Source of the DNA: CBDCRK01 sp965220955
GTDB lineage: Bacteria > Desulfobacterota > Binatia > Bin18 > CBDCRK01
Length of the DNA: 31,920 nt
Assembly: GCA_965220955.1 (NCBI GenBank)
Contig: CBDCRK010000012.1
Coordinates: 1 to 31,920 of the forward strand
Direction: 5' to 3'
The notes under the pieces were generated by a model. That model saw nothing but the letters and a program-made list of their open reading frames with translations. It made no database searches and was not told the DNA's origin. Below are positions 17,159 to 25,681 of the stretch, piece after piece. Position 1 is the stretch's first letter; the number at the start of each line of letters is the position of its first letter. The translations under genes were made by a program, and so were the position numbers.

Positions 17159-18421
17159 ATGGACAAAGATAGATTTGGAAACACGTTTGCCCCTGGGTTG
17201 CCCTATGCTCGGGGAAGTATACTTAGCAGCACCGACGAGGATTTCCGTAAACTCACTAGGGCCTGGAAAATCATCAAGAACAACATTCGTGAAAAAGGGC
17301 AGGATAGCCTTTTCAACTTTACCGGGTTGGAAAGGTCTCTACCGTTTGAACCTGAGGATTGGCAGTTGGCAGACGATGAGCTTTCACCCGTTGTTCACTT
17401 TGACAGGCTTAAGGCTCTGGCCCTGGAACACCTGGGTGGCTCGCCCCATGAGCATGATGTAGCTCTCTTCAACCGGATGACCGCCGCTACCCTGGCCACA
17501 CATTTCACCCTGGTCAAGCCAGGGGACACGGTAGTAGGAGTGTCGGTAGGCTATAGCCACCCCTCGATTGTTCGAGCGGCACAGCAGGTGGGAGCTCGCT
17601 TGGTTGATACGGTGGGGCTAGAAAACTTTGCCTTGGCTCTGGAGAGAGAGGAGCGGGTTGCGCTGGTGGCGCTAACGCGGTTGGCAGTCACCTATGACCT
17701 CATGCCATTGGATGAGCTGAGGCAGGTTATCCGCCTGGCTGGGGAGAAGGGAGTCCCCGTCTATGTAGACGACGCAGGAGGCGCACGGGTTGGCCCGGCA
17801 ATCTTCAACCAACCCAAGATGCTGGAATTGGGAGTTGATATAGGAGCCACCGGGCTGGATAAATATGGCACCTACGGGCCCAGGCTGGGACTGATGGCCG
17901 GCAGCAAGGATCTTGTGGCCAGGGTCCGTGCCAAAGGCTTGGAGTTTGCCCTTGAAGCCCGCCCTATGCTGTACGCGGCTGCGGTGAGGTCATTGGAGCG
18001 GTATGACCCTCAGAGAGTGGTTGCCCTGGTGGAGTGTACAAAAGGGCTGGCTGGAGAGCTGAAGAAGATCCTGGGCAACAGACTCCACGAGACCCCGGTC
18101 ACAGCGCAGCTACTGGCAGAAGACATTCTGGCAATTGCTATGGAGAGAGCCGGCCTTAGCGAACCAAGGATTGTTCCCTACGAGGCAGCAGCAGCCCTAG
18201 CCATGCTGTTGCTCCAGGACTACAGCATACTCACCGTTCACTTTGCCGGTCTTCCCCCAGGAACCTCCAGCTTTCTCTTCAAGTTCGTACCCCCGGAAAC
18301 CATGGAACGATATGGAGGAACAGAGAAGTTTGCGCTAACCGTTGACGCCTCTTTGAGCAAGTTGGCTGATCTTATAGGGGAGCCCGAAAATATTCGCGGG
18401 CTACTTTTGGGGGAAGAGTGA
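17159..18421 (+). CDS. SelA-like PLP-dependent enzyme (aminotransferase fold)
   Basis: This 420-residue protein looks like a fold-type I PLP enzyme of the SelA / selenocysteine-synthase-like superfamily. VYVDDAGGARVG holds the PLP-pyridine-binding aspartate (about residue 204). IGATGLDKYGTYGPRLGLMAG places K235 as the Schiff-base lysine, in the position of the SelA FSGDK motif. It lacks the typical SelA N-terminal region and is shorter than SelA (about 460), so it is probably not the bacterial Sec synthase itself. Relatives include amino-sugar ammonia-lyases and uncharacterised class-V-like proteins. ATG 17159 follows AAAAGGAG. The neighbouring selC makes the family membership notable but does not prove a role in selenium metabolism. 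Confidence 0.65.
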   Translation: MDKDRFGNTFAPGLPYARGSILSSTDEDFRKLTRAWKIIKNNIREKGQDSLFNFTGLERSLPFEPEDWQLADDELSPVVHFDRLKALALEHLGGSPHEHDVALFNRMTAATLATHFTLVKPGDTVVGVSVGYSHPSIVRAAQQVGARLVDTVGLENFALALEREERVALVALTRLAVTYDLMPLDELRQVIRLAGEKGVPVYVDDAGGARVGPAIFNQPKMLELGVDIGATGLDKYGTYGPRLGLMAGSKDLVARVRAKGLEFALEARPMLYAAAVRSLERYDPQRVVALVECTKGLAGELKKILGNRLHETPVTAQLLAEDILAIAMERAGLSEPRIVPYEAAAALAMLLLQDYSILTVHFAGLPPGTSSFLFKFVPPETMERYGGTEKFALTVDASLSKLADLIGEPENIRGLLLGEE

Positions 18422-18435
18422 AAATCTTAACGGCT

Positions 18436-19380
18436 TCACGGCACATGTTGCTCAGCGTGATAGGAGCTGCGGACCAGGGGGCCAGCTTCGACATGGCCAA
18501 AGCCCATCTCTTCTCCAATCCGTTTTAACTCAGTGAATTCTTCGGGGGTATAATATCGCACCCGAGGAAGATGCTGCGGCGACGGTCGCAGGTACTGGCC
18601 GATGGTCAAAATATCGCAGTCCACCTCTCTCAGATCGGCCATAGTTTGAACAATCTCGTCCCAGACTTCTCCCAGACCGAGCATAATGCCGGACTTGGTC
18701 AGGGTGTTACCCGCCAGTTCCTTGGCCACGCGCAAAACCAACAGCGATCGCTCGTATTGGGCCGAGGGCCTAACTACCTCCTGGAGCCTGGCAACGGTTT
18801 CTACGTTATGGTTCAAGATATCAGGTTCAGCGTCTATTACCTTAGCCAGGGCCTGATACGATCCCCTAAAGTCCGGGATTAGGACTTCCACCGTGACCTC
18901 TGGATCGCTCTCTCGTATCTTACAGATTGTTTGCGCGAAAATCTCCGCTCCGCCGTCTGCGAGGTCATCCCTAGCAACAGAGGTAACCACAACATGCCGG
19001 AGCCTGAGTTTCCCTATAGCCTCCGCTACCCTTTCGGGCTCCTGAGTATCGTAGACCGGAGGCTTGCCAAAGGTAACGGCGCAGAACCCGCAATTACGGG
19101 TACAAACCCGCCCCAGGATCATAAACGTTAGGGTTCCTGCCTCCCAACATTCTCCAACATTAGGACAGTGGGCCTCCTCACACACGGTGTGAAGATCAAG
19201 ATTTTTCACTAAGGCTTTGAGGCGACGATAGTTGGACCCTCCTGGGGCCCTGACCTTTAGCCACGGAGGCTTGCGTGCAGCTCCCCTACCACTTTCTGCC
19301 TCCGCACGGAGTTCATCCAAAAGGGCCGGGTAGGGCCTCTTTAAAACCTTGTTGTTTACCACTTTATCCAACTGCTTCAT
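18436..19380 (-). CDS. lipA: Lipoyl synthase LipA
   Basis: The 314-residue radical-SAM enzyme inserts two sulfurs into protein-bound octanoyl groups to form lipoyl cofactor. The auxiliary cluster motif is CEEAHCPNVGEC (C-x4-C-x5-C) and the radical-SAM motif is CTRNCGFC (CxxxCxxC). HNVETV and the C-terminal arginine-serine (GPLVRSSYHAEQ) region are also conserved. Length is normal. No clear Shine-Dalgarno precedes ATG 19380. It is convergent with the PLP enzyme (14-base gap) and lies 106 bases downstream of moaA on the same strand; no lipB is visible. Confidence 0.96.
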   Translation of the reverse strand: MKQLDKVVNNKVLKRPYPALLDELRAEAESGRGAARKPPWLKVRAPGGSNYRRLKALVKNLDLHTVCEEAHCPNVGECWEAGTLTFMILGRVCTRNCGFCAVTFGKPPVYDTQEPERVAEAIGKLRLRHVVVTSVARDDLADGGAEIFAQTICKIRESDPEVTVEVLIPDFRGSYQALAKVIDAEPDILNHNVETVARLQEVVRPSAQYERSLLVLRVAKELAGNTLTKSGIMLGLGEVWDEIVQTMADLREVDCDILTIGQYLRPSPQHLPRVRYYTPEEFTELKRIGEEMGFGHVEAGPLVRSSYHAEQHVP

Positions 19381-19486
19381 TGAGAGGGGATTTTATTTGC
19401 CCAATAACGAGTCGGTAACATCACTTGTCATTTTGGCTTGCCATTTTGTTACAGGCTCTAAAGAATCAAGGAAGGGACCCTTTAGC

Positions 19487-20512
19487 TTACCCTCCCAAGC
19501 TGATCATTTCCATCTTCCGGTGTTCTTTGGGGTCATAACCGGTAGCAGAGCGTAAAGCTTCAAGCCGCTCTTCCGAGTACCGGTCCTTTCTCCTCTGCCA
19601 GATCGCCCGGATAATTTCTGTGATCTCCTCGTCTGTGGCCCCACTCCGCAAAAGTCCTTTAAGATCATAGCCTTGTTGGGAAAAGAGGCAGGTCACCAGC
19701 TTTCCGTCGGCCGTTAGCCTCACCCGCGTGCAACCAAAGCAAAAAGGTTCGCTGACCGAAGCAATAACGCCAACGTCTATGCTCCCATCAAGCAACTCAT
19801 AGTCCACCGCCGGGGCGTTGCCATCTTCTCTCCCGACTTCTTTTAAGGAGAAACGGGAGCGGATCTTCTCAAGAATCTCTTGCTGGGAAACCATCTTCTC
19901 CGAGGTCCAGTTATTCGCGTTGCCCACATCCATATACTCAATAAAACGAATGGCAAATCCATGGCTGCGGGAGAACTCTACTAGGTCAATGATTTCATCA
20001 TCGTTGACCCCGCGCTCCACAACTGTGTTTATCTTTATAGGCTGTAGCCCCTCTCTCTTTGCTGCCCAAAGACCCTCAAGCACTTTTGCTAGATCACCCC
20101 TCTTGGTGATACGCTTAAACTTCTCCGGATCGAGAGTATCAACACTAACATTAATGCGTTTTAACCCGGCGGACCTTAGGGCAGGGACCTTTTCCGCCAG
20201 CAGCGAACCATTAGTTGTTAGGCATAGGTCTTTTAAGCCACTGAGGGATGATAACTTACCTATTAACTGTTCCAGATCCCTCCGCACCAGCGGCTCTCCA
20301 CCGGTCAGCCGAATCTTTTCCACCCCTAAGTGGATGAAGAGTCTGGCCAACCTCACAATCTCTTCAAAGGAAAGAATCTTTTCTTTCTCAATCCAGACGT
20401 ACTCGTCTAAAGGCATGCAGTAAGTGCAACGAAAGTTACACCTATCTGTAACAGATATTCTTAAGTCCTTTACTGGCCGATTGTAAGTATCCTGGAGTAT
20501 GCCTTCAGTCAT
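19487..20512 (-). CDS. moaA: GTP 3',8-cyclase MoaA (molybdenum cofactor synthesis)
   Basis: The 341-residue radical-SAM enzyme catalyses the first step of molybdopterin synthesis from GTP. ISVTDRCNFRCTYCMP contains the N-terminal CxxxCxxC cluster. RLTGGEPLVRRDL follows it. The C-terminal second cluster is CFGCTRVRLTADGKLVTCLF. It ends ISLGG with the essential GG tail. All expected motifs and length are present. No other moa or moe genes are nearby. A strong -35 and an inverted repeat lie upstream (separate entry). Confidence 0.97.
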   Translation of the reverse strand: MTEGILQDTYNRPVKDLRISVTDRCNFRCTYCMPLDEYVWIEKEKILSFEEIVRLARLFIHLGVEKIRLTGGEPLVRRDLEQLIGKLSSLSGLKDLCLTTNGSLLAEKVPALRSAGLKRINVSVDTLDPEKFKRITKRGDLAKVLEGLWAAKREGLQPIKINTVVERGVNDDEIIDLVEFSRSHGFAIRFIEYMDVGNANNWTSEKMVSQQEILEKIRSRFSLKEVGREDGNAPAVDYELLDGSIDVGVIASVSEPFCFGCTRVRLTADGKLVTCLFSQQGYDLKGLLRSGATDEEITEIIRAIWQRRKDRYSEERLEALRSATGYDPKEHRKMEMISLGG

Positions 20513-20545
20513 ATCTAACCCTTTGCCGTTTCTCTAAAACAAATT

Positions 20546-20575
20546 AATATGGATATATAAAGTCCATATTGTCAA
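20546..20575 (-). promoter_or_regulatory. Candidate moaA promoter with overlapping inverted repeat
   Basis: On the minus strand TTGACA (20575-20570) is followed after 18 bases by CATATT (20551-20546). Between and over the -10 lies an 8-base perfect inverted repeat, AATATGGA-N9-TCCATATT. This could be the operator of a repressor acting on moaA. It does not match the ModE consensus closely. Confidence 0.38.
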
Positions 20576-20626
20576 GACCTCCTTCCCCCAGGCAAAGGAA
20601 GTTATACAAGAGTTTAAGGCCCACGG

Positions 20627-20938
20627 TCACTTCAGGGGCGAGAAATTCGCTGGGGTCAGGATCTTATTTTCCATTTTCATAATCAGGGGTCCTAGCTTGG
20701 CACCGACTTGCTGCCACTCTGGATCTTGGGCCACAGCCTGCCTAACCTGAGTACGGTGGGCAAAATCTTTGTATGCCCATAGATGCACCACCTGGTTGAG
20801 CTCGCCCATCTCGGTGTACCACCAGCCTGTTGGCTTGGAGTACTTTTCGCGTACTGGCAACGCCTCTTTTTCAAAAACTGCCAAAAACTCCGGGACTTTG
20901 CCAGGATAAAGGGTGTAGGTCCTAAGCTCATAGATCAT
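20627..20938 (-). CDS. NIPSNAP-family protein
   Basis: The 103-residue protein matches the NIPSNAP dimeric alpha-beta barrel family: IYELRTYTLYPGKVPEFLAVF at the start, GWWYTEMGELNQVVHLWAYKD in the middle, and a C-terminal IMKMENKILTP. Function is unknown in bacteria; members often sit beside catabolic enzymes. ATG 20938 has AAGGAGGAG upstream. It lies 41 bases after the CocE-like hydrolase on the same strand, so the pair is probably one operon. Confidence 0.9.
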   Translation of the reverse strand: MIYELRTYTLYPGKVPEFLAVFEKEALPVREKYSKPTGWWYTEMGELNQVVHLWAYKDFAHRTQVRQAVAQDPEWQQVGAKLGPLIMKMENKILTPANFSPLK

Positions 20939-20979
20939 GCTTGCTCCTCCTTTCCCAAAGCCACCAGCCAGACATCGCT

Positions 20980-22722
20980 TTACCTCGGAATAATGGGCAG
21001 CACAATGTGCGATGGCCGTGACTCGTCGTGAAAAACTCGCTGTAAGGCCGGCTCCAGGCGACTCGCCTCGCCGCTTGCCTCGCCGGTTTGGGGGTTACGG
21101 TCAAAGCGAGGGAAGTTCGAGCTGGCAATCTCTACCCGAATCCGGTGTCCGGCCTTAAACACATTGCTCGTTGCCCACAGGTCAATGGTGTACTCGCACA
21201 CTTCGTCTGGTTTGAGAAGTTTTCCTTTAGCAAACGACTCACGGTAGCGACCACGGATAATACTGTCCGTCAAATTACGGGCATAGCCATTAGGATGAAC
21301 ATCAACCAGTTTGGCAGTAAAGTCGGTGTCCACCGCGCTTGTGGCAGCGTAGAGCGTGACCGTAATCGGTCCCGTTACCTCAAGGTCTTTTTCCAGCACG
21401 GGTGTAGTGTAAACGAGCACATCGGATCGGTCCTCTACCGCTCTCTGGTCATAGGCGCCACCCGGCACTGCCGCGGGCCAGCAACACAGCCCTCCACCTC
21501 TAGTTGGCACAGGATTGCGCGGGTCAGCAACATAAACGTCAGCCGGCTCGCTGCGCGGCTGCTCAGGACTGAGCAGGCCCTCACCCCTCAGCCCGTTTGC
21601 TTTGCCCTGACTGTGAAAGTAATAGTTCGTATACTTAGTCCTGGCCAGCGGCCACTCGTTCTCATGGCGCCAGCTGTTCTCTCCCATAACGAAGATACGC
21701 ACCGGCGGTTCTTCCAGGAGGCCGTTCTGTTCACCCTTCAGCCAGTAGTCAAACCACCTGAGATGCAGGCCGTCAAGGTCAACCGACAGGGCCGTACTGG
21801 CAAGACCGAAGTCTACCTCGCCTACCACGTTATTGAGCGGCAGCGTATGATGCCAGGGACCAAGAACAAGCTTCTGCCCCTGCCTGGCCTCTGAGGTTGC
21901 GCCCCGCTCGTGCATGCCCAGGTAGTTGCGGATCGTCCCACCCAAAAAGATGTCATGCCACCCGCCTACATTGCAGGCGGGTACACTAATGGAGTCGTGC
22001 TGGGCCTCAATATTCCACGGTGCCCAGTATTCGTCATCGTCTGGATGAGCAACCCAGTCATAAAAGTATTTGGCCGCCTCGCCAAAAAGAGGAAAGTCTT
22101 TGAGTGGAAGGTACTCAAACCACTGGCACATGTCGTTGATACTCTGGAACAATCTGCCCAGCCCGTCACCCAACTCGGGGTTTGTCTTCGCTAGGCGCAT
22201 GTAGGTATCTGGCGCCAGTCCAGTTATTGTCCAGCTTTCATTAAAACCCAGGGCAAAAGCTCCGCCCTGATAAGTCCAACCCTCGTGGTAATGAGAGGCA
22301 GTAATGAGCGGGAAAATAGCCTGCAGATGTGGCGGCCTGCTTACTGCCGCCAGCCACTGAGTAGCTCCTACGTAGGAGGCGCCATACATGCCCACCTTAC
22401 CATTAGACCACGGCTGCACAGCGCACCACTCGACCGTGTCATATCCATCATTAACGTCATCCCGAAAGGTATAAAACTGTCCCTCTGAGGCATAACGTCC
22501 TCGCGAATCCTGGATCACCACGGCATAGCCTTCGCCGGCCACCCGGATAACATCGAGCATAAGCATGCCAATGGTGGTGAGGCCCTTATTGTAAGGGGTA
22601 CGCTGTAGGATAACGGGATACTTTCCTGGGGCCGCCGGGCGAAAGACATCGGCCCTCAACACTACTCCATCCCGCATAGATACCGGCACATTCTTTTCAA
22701 TAACAACAACAGGCTCTCCCAT
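20980..22722 (-). CDS. CocE/NonD-family X-Pro dipeptidyl-peptidase-like hydrolase
   Basis: ATG 22722 is chosen over 22746 because it follows GGAGGG, giving 580 residues. The N-terminal alpha/beta-hydrolase holds the nucleophile elbow GMYGASYVG (serine in G-x-S-Y-x-G), a cap domain, and downstream aspartate and histidine-rich segments (CNVGGWHDIF, GPWHHT). The C-terminal jelly-roll domain (VLVYTTPVLEKDLEVTGPITVTLY, then HRIRVEIASSNFPRFDRN) is typical of PF08530. CocE-like enzymes cleave esters or amides such as acyl-proline or beta-lactam side chains. The substrate cannot be predicted. There is no signal peptide, so it is probably cytoplasmic. Confidence 0.92.
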   Translation of the reverse strand: MGEPVVVIEKNVPVSMRDGVVLRADVFRPAAPGKYPVILQRTPYNKGLTTIGMLMLDVIRVAGEGYAVVIQDSRGRYASEGQFYTFRDDVNDGYDTVEWCAVQPWSNGKVGMYGASYVGATQWLAAVSRPPHLQAIFPLITASHYHEGWTYQGGAFALGFNESWTITGLAPDTYMRLAKTNPELGDGLGRLFQSINDMCQWFEYLPLKDFPLFGEAAKYFYDWVAHPDDDEYWAPWNIEAQHDSISVPACNVGGWHDIFLGGTIRNYLGMHERGATSEARQGQKLVLGPWHHTLPLNNVVGEVDFGLASTALSVDLDGLHLRWFDYWLKGEQNGLLEEPPVRIFVMGENSWRHENEWPLARTKYTNYYFHSQGKANGLRGEGLLSPEQPRSEPADVYVADPRNPVPTRGGGLCCWPAAVPGGAYDQRAVEDRSDVLVYTTPVLEKDLEVTGPITVTLYAATSAVDTDFTAKLVDVHPNGYARNLTDSIIRGRYRESFAKGKLLKPDEVCEYTIDLWATSNVFKAGHRIRVEIASSNFPRFDRNPQTGEASGEASRLEPALQRVFHDESRPSHIVLPIIPR

Positions 22723-22809
22723 GGTTCTCCCTCCTTTCTCTCTCATGCTTTTTAGACTTAAGCCCTACCCAAATGCAAGCGCTTTTTCTTTCTCCGGAAG
22801 AAAATGTAC

Positions 22810-22840
22810 GGCTGAGGTTCAGACGGCCTCAGCCTTTCCT
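22810..22840 (+). promoter_or_regulatory. Hairpin in the leader of the FAD-oxidoreductase gene
   Basis: GGCTGAGG (22810-22817) and CCTCAGCC (22827-22834) form a perfect 8-bp stem with a 9-base loop, followed by TTTCCTT. It lies about 60 bases before the start at 22900 between divergent genes. It could be a weak terminator or attenuator. No known riboswitch pattern is recognised. Confidence 0.3.
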
Positions 22841-22899
22841 TCTGAGAAGTAGAGCGTTAAGATGGCTGCGCACACATTAATCCAAACGGAGAGACTAGT

Positions 22900-24024
22900 A
22901 TGATCGAGACAGCAGACGTTGTGATTGTTGGCGGTGGGATTATTGGTTGCTCTATTGCTTACCATCTTGCCCGAGCAAAGGTTCACACTGTAGTGATTGA
23001 TAGTGGCCAGCCGGGCCAAGAAGCATCCTCAGCCGCCGGCGGCTTCCTGGCGGTCGCCAGTGGATCGCAGCTTCGGGGGCCGACCTTTGAACTCAAGCGA
23101 GCGAGCCTTGAACTGTACGAGCCTCTTGTCCAAGAGTTAAAGGAAAAAACCGGCATTGACTCGGAATACCTGAAGTATGGCCTCCTGAAGCTTGTTCGCA
23201 GCAACGAGGATGATGAGCAGCTGCGAGCTCTCTACAATCTGCGTTGCGAGCAAGGCCTGCCTGCTGAATGGCTGTCCGCAGAAGACGTGTGGAAACTTGA
23301 GCCCGAGCTAACTCGTGAGCTCCGTGGGGCGGTTTTTTTCCCTGGCGATCCCCACCTGAACAACCCTAGATTTACCCAAGCGCTTGCCGTTGGTGCGCAG
23401 AAGCTGGGTGTGGAATTTATTACCGGCCGAGCGGTTACCGGAGTGAAGAAAGAAGGTTCACGAGTTGTGGCTGTGAGTGCCGAGGGCGAGGAGATCAAAG
23501 GCGAGAAGGTGGTTATTGCTGCCGGAGGCTGGTCCGGCAAAGTGGGAAAGTTTTTTGGTCTGGATATTCCGGTTGAGCCGGCAAAGGGACAAATAGTGAC
23601 CTGCCGGGCCGATTTCCTCCATCATCTCGTCGCCTGGAGCGATTACTTCCTTGTACCCCGGTTAAACGGCGAGGTGCTGATTGGTTCAACGGTTGAGTTT
23701 GTTGGCTTTGATAAAGAGGTCACCCTAGAGACGGTAAGAAATTTTCTTGACGGGATTGCGGAGGTTATACCGGCACTGGTAAAAAGACCTCTCGGTCGCA
23801 CCTGGGCTGGTCTTAGACCCTACTCCGCTACCGGTCGACCGATCCTTTGCCCAGCTCCGGAGTTGGACAACGTTATCCTGGCCACCGGTCACTTTCGCGA
23901 CGGCATCCTCCTGGCTCCTATTACGGGAAAGCTCATAGCCGAGCTTATCACCAGTGGAAACCCTTCGCCGTCTCTGGAACCGTTTGGCCTGAATGTGTCG
24001 GCAAACGATACCGAGGGAGAATAG
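22900..24024 (+). CDS. FAD-dependent amine/amino-acid oxidoreductase (DadA/glycine-oxidase type)
   Basis: The 374-residue protein belongs to the DAO family. DVVIVGGGIIGCSIAYHLA near residues 6-24 is the FAD-binding GxGxxG fold. VIDSGQPGQEASSAAGG follows as the dinucleotide-contact region. Near the C-terminus RTWAGLRPYSATGRPIL and ATGHFRDGILLAP are the conserved FAD/substrate motifs. Relatives oxidise glycine, sarcosine or D-amino acids; exact substrate unknown. ATG 22900 follows GGAGAG. It stands alone, with no thiazole-synthesis genes to mark it as ThiO. The end is 237 bases before a strong terminator. Confidence 0.92.
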   Translation: MIETADVVIVGGGIIGCSIAYHLARAKVHTVVIDSGQPGQEASSAAGGFLAVASGSQLRGPTFELKRASLELYEPLVQELKEKTGIDSEYLKYGLLKLVRSNEDDEQLRALYNLRCEQGLPAEWLSAEDVWKLEPELTRELRGAVFFPGDPHLNNPRFTQALAVGAQKLGVEFITGRAVTGVKKEGSRVVAVSAEGEEIKGEKVVIAAGGWSGKVGKFFGLDIPVEPAKGQIVTCRADFLHHLVAWSDYFLVPRLNGEVLIGSTVEFVGFDKEVTLETVRNFLDGIAEVIPALVKRPLGRTWAGLRPYSATGRPILCPAPELDNVILATGHFRDGILLAPITGKLIAELITSGNPSPSLEPFGLNVSANDTEGE

Positions 24025-24260
24025 CATCTTCTAATTCACCCCTATCCTGCTAAGGAGGGAGGACAGGACCGTTGTTGATATTGCTCCCTCCGTAAGAGCC
24101 AATTCATCAAAGACCACCAAGGTTGTATCAAGTTTGCAGTCAAAGCTAGGGGTTAAGAAGCTTTGCTGGGCCGGTCCAGAGGTTCTTTTCCTTGACATTG
24201 ACCAATAGGTTTGTTACAGCAAAATTTTTTGGTGCATTAAGAGCTGCGAGGGAGCTTTTG

Positions 24261-24300
24261 GGTCTCCAGGACCTTTCTCTGGTCCTGGAGACCTTTTTTT
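24261..24300 (+). terminator. Strong rho-independent terminator
   Basis: GGTCTCCAGGACC (24261-24273) and GGTCCTGGAGACC (24281-24293) form a perfect 13-bp stem with a 7-base loop, followed by seven T. It ends only 25 bases before the FKBP start codon. A consensus -35 (TTGACA at 24192-24197) with a poor -10 lies upstream, and a second hairpin (AAGAGCT/AGCTTTT) precedes the stem. The element may end an independent small RNA or act as an attenuator for the FKBP gene; otherwise it ends the FAD-oxidoreductase transcript. The remaining sequence from 24025 shows nothing recognisable. Confidence 0.85.
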
Positions 24301-24325
24301 GTTTTTACCGGCGGAGGAAGAAACC

Positions 24326-24865
24326 ATGAGAGCTTGGAAGCGAAGAGGGGGTCTCAGGGAGACTCTAGTAAGCATCACCATCATACTTTTCACTTTTGCA
24401 AGTTCGCCGGCGAGCGAGGAGGGAGATGCTATGACCGTTGCGGATGGAAACCGTGTTTCCATTGAGTACACCTTGACCCTTCCAGACAAAACCCAAGTCG
24501 ACACTAACGTAGGGAAGGGACCCTTAACCTACACTCAGGGAGGGCAAGAAATTCTGCCGGCTCTGCAAAAGGCGATTCTGGGCCTTAAGGTAGGGGAGAC
24601 CAAGAATGTGACCCTCTCTCCAGAAGACGGTTACGGACCTGTAGACCCCAATGCACTTCAGGAAGTCAACAAAGACATGATTCCCGAAGAAGCTCGTAAA
24701 GTGGGTACGCCGCTAGTGACAAAAGACGCTTCCGGCCGCCCACATCGCCTGCGCGTCCAGAAAGTCAAAGAGGAGACAGTAGTACTAGATTTTAACCATC
24801 CCTTGGCGGGCGAGACCCTGATTTTTGATGTAAAAGTCCTTAAGATCGAGGATTCTCCCCAATAA
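24326..24865 (+). CDS. Exported SlyD-like FKBP-type peptidyl-prolyl isomerase
   Basis: ATG 24326 is preferred to an upstream TTG because GGAGGAAG lies just before it. The 179-residue product starts MRAWKRRGG, has a hydrophobic stretch (TLVSITIILFTFASSPA) and a likely signal-peptidase site, then a SlyD-type FKBP. The signature motifs are VSIEYTLTLPDKTQVDT, LPALQKAILGLKVGETKNVTLSPEDGYG, and LDFNHPLAGETLIFDVKVLKI. The insert-in-flap region is present (residues about 110-160). The histidine-rich tail of E. coli SlyD is absent. It probably aids folding of exported proteins in the periplasm. Confidence 0.93.
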   Translation: MRAWKRRGGLRETLVSITIILFTFASSPASEEGDAMTVADGNRVSIEYTLTLPDKTQVDTNVGKGPLTYTQGGQEILPALQKAILGLKVGETKNVTLSPEDGYGPVDPNALQEVNKDMIPEEARKVGTPLVTKDASGRPHRLRVQKVKEETVVLDFNHPLAGETLIFDVKVLKIEDSPQ

Positions 24866-24944
24866 TGGCTGATCCTTCTGCTCATACACAAGTTTGTGCA
24901 CGAGCGCCGTTGCCTGGTCCTTGGTATTAAGATAAGAAGTCATT

Positions 24945-25322
24945 ATGCTACGGAAAGCAGAAGCATCTCAAGACGGTGTGGTGGTAGCACAGGTCAGTGA
25001 ACTGGCCGCAGGAGAAACCAAGAAATTTATTCTGCTTGTCCAGGAAAAAGAAGTCGAATGTTTTCTGGTTAACCACAACGGCCAGCTTTATGCCTATGTG
25101 AACCGCTGCTGTCATGTACCCATGACTATGGACTGGTTGGAGAATCAGTTCCTCACCGAAGACGGCCGCTACATTATGTGCGCTACCCATGGTGCCTGCT
25201 ATGAACCAGACACCGGAGAATGTATCTTTGGCCCGCCCTGTGGCGAGTTTCTAGACCAAGTTCCCCTCTCCACTGACGGAGATCAGGTCATTGCCCACAC
25301 TCCAGTGGAGCAAGAGGAATAG
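24945..25322 (+). CDS. Rieske [2Fe-2S] protein
   Basis: The 125-residue protein carries the Rieske motifs CxH in RCCHVP (near residue 47) and CxxH in MCATHGACY (near residue 78), followed by EPDTGECIFGPPCG. Extra cysteines surround both ligand pairs. It is a stand-alone ferredoxin-like Rieske domain without a signal peptide, so it is probably a cytoplasmic electron carrier or an oxygenase subunit. ATG 24945 lies 79 bases after the FKBP stop. No oxygenase partner is adjacent. Confidence 0.92.
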   Translation: MLRKAEASQDGVVVAQVSELAAGETKKFILLVQEKEVECFLVNHNGQLYAYVNRCCHVPMTMDWLENQFLTEDGRYIMCATHGACYEPDTGECIFGPPCGEFLDQVPLSTDGDQVIAHTPVEQEE

Positions 25323-25344
25323 AGGCAGGTCGTTAGACCTGCCT
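25323..25344. terminator. Hairpin between convergent genes
   Basis: AGGCAGGTC and GACCTGCCT form a perfect 9-bp stem with loop GTTA, overlapping the Rieske stop codon end and 35 bases from the stop of the opposite-strand gene. There is no T-run on the plus side, so it may be a weak bidirectional terminator. Confidence 0.5.
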
Positions 25345-25378
25345 AATGAGGTTCGTCTCAGAAAGGTCTCCCCCGACT

Positions 25379-25624
25379 CTACTCCCACTCATCGCCAAAG
25401 TGTGCCCTGATAATGCGCTGCTTGAGGTAGTCAAGAGTGCCGAGATCCTCGATGATGTCTCCACCCGTATCGTAAAAGAAGATTTCTCCCTTTTTATTTC
25501 GTCCAATAGCAACAAGCCATTCCAGCTCACATCTGTCTTCCAAGAGATAATTAATCGTTTGGGCAACTCCCTTGGCTGGGATCAGGGTGACATTGGGTCT
25601 TTTCGGCTTCTGTTGTGTTGTCAT
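25379..25624 (-). CDS. Small conserved-looking protein of unknown function
   Basis: I do not recognise this 81-residue product (start ATG 25624; a TTG start at 25663 would give 94 residues). It has a basic N-terminus (TTQQKPKRP), then VAQTINYLLEDR, EWLVAIGRNKKGEIFFYDTGGDI and a C-terminal acidic end. It looks like a compact alpha/beta protein without membrane segments. GGGAGG lies 11 bases before the ATG, a little far. It sits immediately downstream of the RNA methyltransferase on the same strand and could be co-transcribed with it. Confidence 0.55.
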   Translation of the reverse strand: MTTQQKPKRPNVTLIPAKGVAQTINYLLEDRCELEWLVAIGRNKKGEIFFYDTGGDIIEDLGTLDYLKQRIIRAHFGDEWE

Positions 25625-25681
25625 GCGCGTCTGTGCCTCCCTAGCCTCGGAAGATAAAAGCAAGATAGGGGTCAGAACATC

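Noticed and set aside
21957..21980. Hairpin CCCGCCTACATTGCAGGCGGG inside the CocE-like gene
   Set aside because: It encodes the conserved PACNVGGW segment; the symmetry follows from coding constraint.
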